The notes beneath the pieces were generated by a model. It saw nothing but the letters and a program-made list of their open reading frames with translations, had not been told where the DNA came from and made no database searches. A stretch of 40,856 nt of DNA from positions 1 to 40,856 of the forward strand of contig JAFRTM010000024.1 of the NCBI GenBank assembly GCA_017439185.1, given 5' to 3'. This document shows, in pieces, positions 26,737 through 34,495 of this stretch; position 1 is the first letter of the stretch, and each line of letters begins with the position of its first letter. The position numbers and the translations under genes are program-made. The stretch comes from Bacteroidales bacterium. GTDB taxonomy: Bacteria; Bacteroidota; Bacteroidia; Bacteroidales; P3.

Positions 26737-27090
26737 TTACTTCATAATAAAGAAACACCCCACAACAATCAATCCCACTCCCAACCAGCGCAACCACGGC
26801 ACTTGCTCTCCAAATACCAAAATTGCAGCCACCATTCCAAAGATATAACTGAGCGCCGTGAGTGGATGAGCCTGGCTAAACGGGAAATGCCTCAATATGT
26901 ATAGCCAGAGCACGCTTGCTATACCGAACGAAGCACCGCAGGCCAAGAACCACCAATCGACCAATGCCGCCCGGAAATAACTCCACGACCAGCTAAAAGA
27001 CGGCATCTTCTGCATCGCCAACTTGAGAAACACGTTCCCGCCGGCGAGGAAAAGGGTCTGCACTGCTACGAGTAGAACTAAACGGAACAT
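26737..27090 (-). CDS. Small EamA/SMR-like four-helix membrane protein
   Basis: 117 residues with about four hydrophobic helices, half the size of a normal EamA transporter and similar to small multidrug-resistance or ArnE-type proteins. Visible features are LVLLVAVQTLFLAGGNVFLKLAM at the start, AHPLTALSYIFGMVAAILVFGE and a final WLGVGLIVVGCFFI; the PLTALSY and FGE spacing is typical of DMT helices. It probably functions as a dimer. ArnE/ArnF flip an aminosugar-polyprenyl lipid, so a lipid-sugar flippase next to the GT2 gene is plausible but unproven. Confidence 0.75.
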   Translation of the reverse strand: MFRLVLLVAVQTLFLAGGNVFLKLAMQKMPSFSWSWSYFRAALVDWWFLACGASFGIASVLWLYILRHFPFSQAHPLTALSYIFGMVAAILVFGEQVPWLRWLGVGLIVVGCFFIMK

Positions 27091-27103
27091 ATTATCGTGA
27101 GTA

Positions 27104-29350
27104 TTATTTTCGTGTCAAAAGTATTAGTGACTGGACTCCATCCTCATCGCCTCCTTCCACCAAAAGGCATTCCGGGCCCACAATCTTCGGTGCAGAGTCA
27201 TCAATATTTAACGGGCGCGCAACTTCTCCTGCCGACAAGCAACAGGCTGCAGCATACACACCCAACGCCTCGGCCGAGAATCCTTCTCCAAATAAGTGCT
27301 TATACTGCAGCAAAGGAACCTCCCCATACACCTTCCGGGCACTCGCAAGCAAGCGTGCATCGTGGGTCTCTCTACCATTCAGGCCCAGCAACACTCCCGC
27401 GACTTTATCCAACGACAACCCTGCCTTCGCCAGCAACCGCAACAGTGCCAAGTGCTTTTCCTCATCGGTTGGGCAATGCTGCATCTCGACTCCGGACAGT
27501 TTACACATGGCACGGGACAAATTCTCTCCCCTATCGCTCAACAGAAACGCCGCCGAGCACTCGCCTGCCGTAACTCCCTGGTTTCCCAAAAATCCGTGCT
27601 TAGCAAAAATCCGGAAGAAACCTTCTGTCATCTCGTCCTGTGCGGTGACAAGGGCTGTGGACAGATACCCCAGTCGCTGCTGTAACCATATATCATATAG
27701 CGAAGCGGCAAACGATGACCCGTTGTGGGAATAGGTGGCATTATAGCCGTGATTGACAGTCCTTATTGCTATTGTGGACGCCGCGGTGTTGTGTGTGGAT
27801 TGCATAAAGCAGGCAGGTTTCACGTAACCTTCCCCGTCATCATATAGGCTGTCGAGAATCTGCTCGGTATATTCTATGCTTCCAAGCCCCGTCCCTGCCA
27901 CTATGGCATCTGGCACACAATCTGCTGTCGCTTTTCCTGCCGTGACCGCTGCACGTCTCAGCATAAGTCCCATACGCCGTGCTTCGAGTGGTTTCAGGTA
28001 CTCTCCGAAGGATGGATCTTCTGCTTTCTCAAATGGAGTATTATGAATCTTTGGCGATGTCATCCAATCTCTGCTGAGCGGCTGCTGCAATGACACCTGC
28101 TCGGCTGCACATATATAAAGCTGTCGGGAATCTGGCATTGCCGGCATTGCCACTCTCACTTCCGGTGCGGCAAAAAGCAACGCCGTATCATTACCGCCAA
28201 AGGCAAACGAGTTGCTCAGCACATAATGCAATCGGACATCTCTCATTGTATGGCATACCGGCTTGACACATCCTTCTCCCGGCGTGTCGCAGTGCAAATT
28301 GGCCGGCACAAAGCCATGCTCCACAGCCAAGAGGCTGATAACCGACTCTATCGCTCCCGACGCACTGGTCGTATGTCCTGTAAAGGATTTTGTCGAAGAG
28401 ACAGGAACTCGGCAGTCTTCGCCAAACAAACGGAGCAATGCGGCACTTTCTGTAGCGTCGTTATTTTCTGTACCCGTTCCGTGCGCATTAATATAGTCCA
28501 CTTGCGATGGTTCAATTCCCGCCATCTCCAGCGCCTTCTTCATGGCCCTGTAAGGACCTTCCCCATTCTCTGAGGTTGCTGTCTGATGACTCGCGTCACA
28601 GGCATTGCCGTAACCTGCCAACAACGCCTTTGCCGACACTCCTCTCTGTCTTGCGTGAGTTGCCGATTCCAGCACGAGATACGCAGCTCCCTCTCCAAGG
28701 TTCAAGCCTCCTCGGCTTGCATCGAACGGTCGGCACAATCCTTTGTCAAGAATCATCAACGACCCAAAGCCGTTAAGGTGCAACCGCGTCAGACACTCCG
28801 TTCCTCCAACCACCACACAATCTGCCTCCCCTGTCTTTATCATATTGGCGCCGAGTACCACCGCATTGGCTGCCGACGAGCAGGCGGTGGACAAGGTGGT
28901 CGCCATACGCACAGGACCTACCTCTTCAACTATCTGCTCTGTACAGGCTCCACACGTATAGGTTTTTATATAATCGTTATAGTCGTCATTTCCGAGCCAG
29001 TCGCGATAATATTTCTCTCCCATGTCCATTCCTCCCACCGTGGTCCCCGACACTACCGACACCTTCCCCATCTCGTCTCTGCCAATGCCGGCCTCTTCCA
29101 GCGCCTCTTTCATCGCGACAATACCCATCAACGCAGACCGCGAGATAGGTTTCTTCCCTACTCCTGCGAGCAACCTGAGCTCTTCATTGTCCAATGGCAC
29201 TTCGCCTACAGGAAATTCGGTCTGGGTCGTGTCCAGAAAACGGACCGGACCTATTCCGGCTCGCTCCTCGAGCAAGGCTTGCAAGGTAGCCTCCTTGCCG
29301 ACACCCAACGCCGATATGACACCGGCTCCTGTTATCCAGACCTCCTCCAT
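27104..29350 (-). CDS. Tandem beta-ketoacyl synthase fusion (active KS plus KS-like domain)
   Basis: 748 residues. Residues 1 to about 395 form a FabF-type ketosynthase with a complete triad: Cys157 (STACSSAAN), His290 (NAHGTGTENND) and His326 (KSFTGHTTSASG). Residues about 408-748 form a second thiolase-like domain resembling the Ketoacyl-synt_2 type of aryl-polyene loci. Its nucleophile position reads FMQSTHNTAAS, with Gln-Ser-Thr and no Cys, so it cannot condense in the normal way and may act as a chain-length or partner subunit. KS and chain-length-type proteins usually come from separate genes; here they are one chain. The gene lies 9 bp after the ACP gene. Substrates are predicted to be ACP-bound aryl or acyl chains. 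Confidence 0.9.
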   Translation of the reverse strand: MEEVWITGAGVISALGVGKEATLQALLEERAGIGPVRFLDTTQTEFPVGEVPLDNEELRLLAGVGKKPISRSALMGIVAMKEALEEAGIGRDEMGKVSVVSGTTVGGMDMGEKYYRDWLGNDDYNDYIKTYTCGACTEQIVEEVGPVRMATTLSTACSSAANAVVLGANMIKTGEADCVVVGGTECLTRLHLNGFGSLMILDKGLCRPFDASRGGLNLGEGAAYLVLESATHARQRGVSAKALLAGYGNACDASHQTATSENGEGPYRAMKKALEMAGIEPSQVDYINAHGTGTENNDATESAALLRLFGEDCRVPVSSTKSFTGHTTSASGAIESVISLLAVEHGFVPANLHCDTPGEGCVKPVCHTMRDVRLHYVLSNSFAFGGNDTALLFAAPEVRVAMPAMPDSRQLYICAAEQVSLQQPLSRDWMTSPKIHNTPFEKAEDPSFGEYLKPLEARRMGLMLRRAAVTAGKATADCVPDAIVAGTGLGSIEYTEQILDSLYDDGEGYVKPACFMQSTHNTAASTIAIRTVNHGYNATYSHNGSSFAASLYDIWLQQRLGYLSTALVTAQDEMTEGFFRIFAKHGFLGNQGVTAGECSAAFLLSDRGENLSRAMCKLSGVEMQHCPTDEEKHLALLRLLAKAGLSLDKVAGVLLGLNGRETHDARLLASARKVYGEVPLLQYKHLFGEGFSAEALGVYAAACCLSAGEVARPLNIDDSAPKIVGPECLLVEGGDEDGVQSLILLTRK

Positions 29351-29359
29351 AGTCTCTTG

Positions 29360-29617
29360 CTACTTGCTCCGATGTTGCTCTATGTATTCCGCCATCACTC
29401 TCACCGACTGGAACACGTCCTTGGCCGCCTTGGGATCTTGCAACTTGATGCCGTATTTCTTCTCCATAAGCACTATCAACTCCAATGCGTCGATAGAATC
29501 CAGCCCTAAACCTTCATTGAACAATGGAGCGTCGTTGTCTATATCTTCGGGCTTCATCCCTTCAAGGTTCAAAACCTCTATGATCTGCTGTTTGAGTGTT
29601 TGAATTAATTCTTCCAT
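29360..29617 (-). CDS. Acyl carrier protein of the biosynthetic operon
   Basis: 85 residues with the phosphopantetheine site Ser41 in GLGLDSIDALELIVLMEK. It is acidic, as expected. It is unlikely to be the housekeeping acpP because it is embedded between ketosynthase-type genes and carries the LGLDSIDALEL variant seen in specialised lipid or polyene systems. Its start overlaps the preceding 205-residue gene by 13 bp, indicating coupled translation. It would carry the growing chain for the neighbouring ketosynthases. Confidence 0.93.
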   Translation of the reverse strand: MEELIQTLKQQIIEVLNLEGMKPEDIDNDAPLFNEGLGLDSIDALELIVLMEKKYGIKLQDPKAAKDVFQSVRVMAEYIEQHRSK

Positions 29618-30222
29618 TCTATCAATGTTTTTATATCGTTTTCTATGTTGTCGTCTCTTCCCACCAATGCCATACGGACCTCGAAATGTTCCTCGGCATC
29701 ACACTCCACCCATCCTACGATGGCCGACTGTGTTTCCTTATCGGCGAACAACGCCGACACCTGTACGGCCATTGCTTGGCTATTCTTCTCGGGGAGGACC
29801 AGAAAATTAGTCTCCCCATAATATTTGTTGCGTATCGCTATCTCGCCCGTGACGATATTTGCCAGCGTGTAAACAAACAAAGCGGGACTTGGAAAGTAGT
29901 TCTCCTCGTCTGATATCGTCGCCTGATAACGGGTATCTGTATATAACGAGCCGCTCTCATTGAACAACACTATCGCCCTTTCTGCCGTCCCGTAGCATTT
30001 CCTCTGCTCCACATCCCTGCTGCCCGACTCTTTGGCCAGCAACAGCTCCGACGCGACAAATCCGACCTTACACAGGCTGTCCATCTTGAAATACTTCATA
30101 TAATTTCCGACATAACCCCTATATATCTCGTCTATCATTCCCATTCCCTGAGCCTCCACGCCAATACGTTCTCCATCTACGACAACGCCTCTCGTCTCGT
30201 CAAGAATCACCCAATGCCTCAT
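29605..30222 (-). CDS. Thiolase-fold-like small protein of the aryl-lipid operon
   Basis: 205 residues, not confidently assigned. The segment YFPSPALFVYTLANIVTGEIAIRNKYYG followed by TNFLVLP resembles the region around the nucleophile in Ketoacyl-synt_2 domains (compare FMQSTHNTAASTIAI in the 748-residue neighbour). No Cys is present at that point, and the usual C-terminal His motifs are missing. It may be a truncated KS-like partner that stabilises the ketosynthase complex. It overlaps the upstream KS by 4 bp and the ACP gene by 13 bp, so it is a real, coupled gene. The chain ends in an acidic stretch (NIENDIKTLIEWKN). Confidence 0.65.
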   Translation of the reverse strand: MRHWVILDETRGVVVDGERIGVEAQGMGMIDEIYRGYVGNYMKYFKMDSLCKVGFVASELLLAKESGSRDVEQRKCYGTAERAIVLFNESGSLYTDTRYQATISDEENYFPSPALFVYTLANIVTGEIAIRNKYYGETNFLVLPEKNSQAMAVQVSALFADKETQSAIVGWVECDAEEHFEVRMALVGRDDNIENDIKTLIEWKN

Positions 30223-31367
30223 ACTCCCCCTCCTTTCCTATATAACATAACCGCGTTGCATCCTCCGAACCCCGAGAGCATCTTCACAAACGACGGTCTG
30301 TCCGTTGTCGTCAACTCTCCGTTTATCTTTATATTGCCACTCACTCCTTTCTTCCCGAATCCTCTCGTCGCCAGCACCACACCCTCTTCCACCGCCTTCA
30401 TCGACACCAGACACTCCAACACTCCGGCCGCTCCCATAGTATGTCCCAGATAGCCTTTCAGACTATTTACCGGCACATCCGTGATACCAGCTCTCTCCAA
30501 GGCTATCGACTCCATCTCGTCGTTGTACATCGTCGCCGTGCCGTGCGCATTCACAAACGCCAACTCCTCCATCCCAACGCTGGCCAGCACAGTCCTTAAA
30601 GCCCTATACGACCCTTCTCCTGTACGCGAAGGTCCGGATATATGATTGGCGTCATTACGTATCGCCCCTCTCTCCAGCACCCACCTGCCTGAAGCTTCGT
30701 CAGAAAGAGTCAGAACCATCGCAGCGGCGGCCTCTCCAAGATTCAATCCTTTACGCTCCGCATCGAATGGGCGGCACCCTTCGGGCGACAAAGCCTTGAA
30801 CGACTGAAATCCCGACACTATAAATTCCGTCAGCACGTCACATCCGACCACCACCGCATAACGGCAGATCTTCTGCTCCAACATTCGCTGCGCCACAATC
30901 TGCGCACACAGTCCCGACGTACAAGCGTTGCTCACCACCACCGGATCATTGCCGTTGCCCAATTCCCTCACAACTCTACGAGCCCCTTCTCCAAGGTTCA
31001 GTCTTCTCTCGAACTTGTGTCGAACTTGTGTCCTAGTTGTGTCGAACCTGTGTGCTAGTTGCTCTATATTCCCTTTTGTAGTAGAAAACACGAATGCCAC
31101 ATCACCTCTCTTACCGTCTATTCCCGCCTCCTGCAATGCAGCACGTGCCGACCTCAACGACAACGACTCGAAACGGGTAAGGCAGTCGTCTGGTCCCTCT
31201 TCTTCCCAATTCATCATTGAGCCGACAAAAGGTTCCTCGAGGTTCCACAGCTTCCGGGTGCGGAGACTGCTCTCGCCTCGTGCCAAAGCCTCATATACGG
31301 AATCCACCGAATTCCTGAGTGGCGATATTATGCTTCCTCCTATCTTTACAACCATCGTTTCTTCCAC
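30219..31367 (-). CDS. Beta-ketoacyl-ACP synthase (FabF-like)
   Basis: 382 residues. The triad is complete: Cys149 (SNACTSGL), His275 (NAHGTATMYND) and His309 (LKGYLGHTMGAAG). GLNLGEAAAAMVL and the C-terminal GFGGCNAVMLYR are also typical. It should condense malonyl-ACP with an acyl or aryl-ACP. Residues about 102-120 are encoded by five 11-bp repeat units (31009-31063) in what is normally a variable surface loop. The first ATG gives a 22-bp overlap with the thioesterase gene; the ATG four codons later (MVVKIGGS) is an equal alternative. The N-terminus is shortened compared with FabF. Confidence 0.9.
   Translation of the reverse strand: MEETMVVKIGGSIISPLRNSVDSVYEALARGESSLRTRKLWNLEEPFVGSMMNWEEEGPDDCLTRFESLSLRSARAALQEAGIDGKRGDVAFVFSTTKGNIEQLAHRFDTTRTQVRHKFERRLNLGEGARRVVRELGNGNDPVVVSNACTSGLCAQIVAQRMLEQKICRYAVVVGCDVLTEFIVSGFQSFKALSPEGCRPFDAERKGLNLGEAAAAMVLTLSDEASGRWVLERGAIRNDANHISGPSRTGEGSYRALRTVLASVGMEELAFVNAHGTATMYNDEMESIALERAGITDVPVNSLKGYLGHTMGAAGVLECLVSMKAVEEGVVLATRGFGKKGVSGNIKINGELTTTDRPSFVKMLSGFGGCNAVMLYRKGGGV
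31009..31063. repeat. 11-bp tandem repeat inside the ketosynthase gene
   Basis: The units are TCGAACTTGTG (31009-31019 and 31020-31030), TCCTAGTTGTG (31031-31041), TCGAACCTGTG (31042-31052) and a diverged TGCTAGTTGCT (31053-31063). They encode residues about 102-120 of the KS. A net gain of three units (33 bp) keeps the frame, which could explain why the gene is still open. Confidence 0.75.
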
Positions 31368-31777
31368 TCTTTATAGAAGGCCGGCGACGACACTTCCAGT
31401 TGATAATTCCTGTCCATAAACACCTGCACCGAACTGCCTGTTGTCAGCACTTCCCCCGTCTCGCTGTCTTTTATCTCGTAGTCGAACAATATCTTCGCCG
31501 CCTCACATGGCCGGTACGTCACCGTCAGCAGTGCCTTCCTGCCATATTCCATCGGCTTGCGGTAATGAAACGCGATATCCACAACCGGCACAAAATAGCC
31601 TTGCCCGTATATAGTCAGATAGTCCAGTCCGTACTTACGCCCGAACGCCTCACGTCCGTCCTCGAAGTACTGCATATAATTTCCGTGCCACACCACCTTC
31701 ATCGAGTCCACCTCGCTAAACCTCACCTCTATCTCTACCGTTTCGCTAAGCCGCTTTTCCATCTTCCCAAAAATCAA
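31346..31777 (-). CDS. 4HBT hotdog-fold acyl-CoA/ACP thioesterase
   Basis: 143 residues from the first ATG; the ATG at 31762 (MEKRLSETVE) is more likely because it shortens the overlap with the upstream acyltransferase gene. The YbgC/4HBT pattern EVRFSEVDSMKVVWHGNYMQY is clear, with the Asp in the catalytic position, followed by FGRKYGLDYLTI. Similar proteins appear in aryl-polyene loci, where they may release or edit chains, or act as a dehydratase-like hotdog. Substrate is unknown. Confidence 0.87.
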   Translation of the reverse strand: MIFGKMEKRLSETVEIEVRFSEVDSMKVVWHGNYMQYFEDGREAFGRKYGLDYLTIYGQGYFVPVVDIAFHYRKPMEYGRKALLTVTYRPCEAAKILFDYEIKDSETGEVLTTGSSVQVFMDRNYQLEVSSPAFYKEWKKRWL

Positions 31778-32609
31778 AATAGTTAAACCATTGCTCGGGA
31801 TATTTCCTCAAGACTTCCTCGAGCACTTCTGCGTATTCCTTCACGTCCTTCACCTCTCTGATGATTATCCTATACCGCCTCATTCCTTCCTTCATAACGA
31901 ATATCGCCAACATCTCTGCCCCGTGACTCCTCGCCACAGCAAACGGTCCTGCCGGAAACGACGCCTCCTCTCCGAAGAAAGGACAACGTTCGACCTTTTT
32001 TGAACCGAATATCCTGTCTGCAGGAATGCTCACGATCTGCGATGACGACAACGCATTGTGTATGGCGAATATATGACTCATGTCGTCACTCGTCACTATC
32101 ATGCCGATATTGTTTCTTGCCAGTATCTTCGCACGGTTATCCATCACCGTCTGAGACTCTCCCCCGTAGACAAGCGCGTTGAACTGCTTGTTCTTCGACA
32201 CCAGATAATAACCGGCCATCTCATAGCATCCCACATGGGCACTCAGTATCACAAAACCGTCTTCCTTCGCGTCATATTGCTCGAACAAGTCGTAACGGTC
32301 CAGCTCGATATTGAACTTCTTGCCGGCGAACACCGCAAAACGGTCCAGCACCACTTGTCCGAACCTGAAAAAATTCTCACACATATAGACAACCGACTTC
32401 ACCCTACCGTAGCCCATACGCCTGCGATAAAAGTCGTATATCGCCTTGCGTCCCTTCCTTCCGAACAAGATATAGAACGGCACCACCATCAACATCACTC
32501 CGTACAGCAGCCACAACGGCAGATAGCGGTAAAGCCACACCAGTGCGCGCTGCATCCACTCCGTACCGTCGGTACGTCCCTGCCAATGTCTATTGCCTTG
32601 CTCCGCCAT
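31746..32609 (-). CDS. LpxL/HtrB-like acyltransferase
   Basis: 287 residues. A membrane helix lies near 27-50 (LPLWLLYGVMLMVVPFYILFG). The lysophospholipid/lipid A acyltransferase motif HX4E is present as His125 to Glu130 (SAHVGCYE). Lipid A enzymes normally read HxGNWE there, so the Cys-Tyr variant suggests a different acceptor. It may acylate a glycolipid or esterify the aryl chain made by the operon. It overlaps the thioesterase gene by up to 32 bp and lies 12 bp after the methyltransferase gene. Confidence 0.85.
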   Translation of the reverse strand: MAEQGNRHWQGRTDGTEWMQRALVWLYRYLPLWLLYGVMLMVVPFYILFGRKGRKAIYDFYRRRMGYGRVKSVVYMCENFFRFGQVVLDRFAVFAGKKFNIELDRYDLFEQYDAKEDGFVILSAHVGCYEMAGYYLVSKNKQFNALVYGGESQTVMDNRAKILARNNIGMIVTSDDMSHIFAIHNALSSSQIVSIPADRIFGSKKVERCPFFGEEASFPAGPFAVARSHGAEMLAIFVMKEGMRRYRIIIREVKDVKEYAEVLEEVLRKYPEQWFNYFDFWEDGKAA

Positions 32610-32621
32610 TTTGATATTTTC

Positions 32622-33722
32622 TTAGTGGTCGCGTTTTCTGCATATCATAATACTGTGGCCGTGGCCCAGGTTGTCCACTATCTCTTCCACTTCCAGGCCC
32701 GACGCCTCCACTATCCGCGCCATATCATCCGAGTGGTACATCTTGCTCGTACCGTTGGCTATAGCCGTAAAGTATAGACTCGTCATAGTGAGACAGAACG
32801 CTGCCGTCTCATATTTCTGCCGATCCCAGAATGTCTCCATAATATACAGGTGGCTTCCCTCGTCCATTATCTGGCAAGCACGCTCCAGGATACTCTGAAC
32901 CTCATCCTCGCCGAAGCAGTCCAGGAATTGGCTCATCCATATAACGTCGAAATGTTTCTGCGGAAACTGCGACTGCCCGTCGAGCAGGTTCATGCCATAG
33001 CCACCAATTCGTTCAGCCCCTTTCTTGCCTGCCACAAACTTTCTCATCATCTCCAACTGCTGCGGCAAGTCCACAATAGTCACCTCCACCTCGTCACTAT
33101 AGTCCACGCACCTCAAAGCCCAGCGGCCCGTGTTACCTCCCACATCAAGCAGACTCTTCGTCCCTCTCGAGAAGACCACCTCCAACGCCTGGTCAAACGA
33201 ATTGTCGGAATAGAAATGGTCGAAGCCGAACCAGCTCTTCTGTACCTCTTCCGGCAGCTGCGACAGCCCTTCGTACACCGTCGGCCAGTCGCCGAAATGT
33301 TCCAGTCCTGCCGGACGTCCTTCCTTCAGCGATTCTTCCAACCTGAACAGACCTTCATAGTTGACATCGTGGTTGAATGCCATATTCACCTTTACCAGTT
33401 CGTCGGTCAACAGAAACCAGCCTGCCTTGCTCAAGGTAAACCTGTCGGTAGTCCTATCCACTTTTACCGTACCTATACACAGCGACGCTTCCATCATCAC
33501 CTTCACGGCGTAGTTGCTCAGCCCTGTCGCCTGCGACACCTCCTGCTCGGTCATTCCGTTCTCGCTATTCCTCAACAGTTCCAATATTCCGAACTTCACC
33601 ATCAACCGCGACACCTGGAACACCATAGGGCCGAATGCGATCCATTCAGCCAGCCGCTGTGCCTCACGTGCCCCCTGTTCGTCTCGGGTGTACCGCTTGT
33701 CCAATTCTGCCGACAGATTCAT
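32622..33722 (-). CDS. SAM-dependent O-methyltransferase
   Basis: 366 residues. The N-terminal part (about 20-115) is the helical dimerisation/winged-helix domain of plant-type O-methyltransferases (FGILELL, QEVSQATGLSNYAVKVMMEASL). The C-terminal Rossmann domain has SAM motif I LLDVGGNTGRWAL, acidic VTIVDLPQQLEMMR, and FDVIWMSQFLDCF. A phenolic hydroxyl from the tyrosine-derived starter is a plausible target, since aryl-polyene head groups are often O- or C-methylated; this is inference from context. Gaps are 12 bp on both sides. Confidence 0.87.
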   Translation of the reverse strand: MNLSAELDKRYTRDEQGAREAQRLAEWIAFGPMVFQVSRLMVKFGILELLRNSENGMTEQEVSQATGLSNYAVKVMMEASLCIGTVKVDRTTDRFTLSKAGWFLLTDELVKVNMAFNHDVNYEGLFRLEESLKEGRPAGLEHFGDWPTVYEGLSQLPEEVQKSWFGFDHFYSDNSFDQALEVVFSRGTKSLLDVGGNTGRWALRCVDYSDEVEVTIVDLPQQLEMMRKFVAGKKGAERIGGYGMNLLDGQSQFPQKHFDVIWMSQFLDCFGEDEVQSILERACQIMDEGSHLYIMETFWDRQKYETAAFCLTMTSLYFTAIANGTSKMYHSDDMARIVEASGLEVEEIVDNLGHGHSIMICRKRDH

Positions 33723-33734
33723 TTCCCTTTATTT

Positions 33735-34466
33735 TTAGGTGTACAATCCTCCGTTTATTGATATTGCCTGACCTGTGATGTAGGCTGCCTCGTCGCTGGC
33801 GAGGAACGCCACCAGGGCCGCCACCTCTTCGGCGGTGCCGAAACGCTTCATCGGTATGGTCTGCTTCAGTTCATCGACATTGAGGTCCTTGGTCATATCG
33901 GTAGCTATGAATCCCGGTGCTATGGCGTTCACCGTCACTTTGCGGGCCGCCACTTCCAGTGCCAGCGCTTTCGTGGCACCTATCAGTGCTGCCTTGGCTG
34001 CCGTATAGTTGGTCTGTCCGGGCATACCTTTCAGGCCCGACAGAGACGCCATATTGATGATTCGTCCGTTACGTTTCTTCACCATCGTGGTTACCACGCG
34101 GCGGGTGATGTAGAAGAATCCGTTCATCGTGGTGTTGACCACCTTGTCCCATTCCTCGTCGCTCATGAACACCATGATGTTGTCGCGACGGATTCCTGCG
34201 TTGTTAACCAATGCCGAGATATATTCTCCCGGATGGGCAGCCTCCCATTGGTCGAGAGCTTGGTTGATAGCCTCTTTGCTGCTCACGTCGAACGGCAACA
34301 ACTCGGCCTGGCCTCCTTCGGATTCTATCTCCTGCTTCGCCGCCTCGGCTGCCGCTTGGTTCGATTGGTAGTTCAGCACCACGGTGTAACCCTCTTTTGC
34401 CAGCCGCTTGGCCACAGCCTTGCCGATACCTCGCGAGCCTCCTGTTATCAATGCATATTTGCTCAT
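33735..34466 (-). CDS. fabG: 3-oxoacyl-ACP reductase, FabG-like
   Basis: 243 residues, a standard short-chain dehydrogenase. Visible are the cofactor loop TGGSRGIGKAV, NNAGIRRDN, catalytic Ser in MASLSG, and the TNYTAAKAAL Tyr-Lys pair. The C-terminus AAYITGQAISINGGLYT is typical of FabG. It reduces 3-ketoacyl-ACP with NADPH. Position after TAL and before the methyltransferase indicates a pathway-specific copy, corresponding to ApeQ-type reductases. Gap to TAL is 29 bp. Confidence 0.94.
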   Translation of the reverse strand: MSKYALITGGSRGIGKAVAKRLAKEGYTVVLNYQSNQAAAEAAKQEIESEGGQAELLPFDVSSKEAINQALDQWEAAHPGEYISALVNNAGIRRDNIMVFMSDEEWDKVVNTTMNGFFYITRRVVTTMVKKRNGRIINMASLSGLKGMPGQTNYTAAKAALIGATKALALEVAARKVTVNAIAPGFIATDMTKDLNVDELKQTIPMKRFGTAEEVAALVAFLASDEAAYITGQAISINGGLYT

Positions 34467-34495
34467 ATCTGTTATGTTTTATTTTTCTGCAACCA

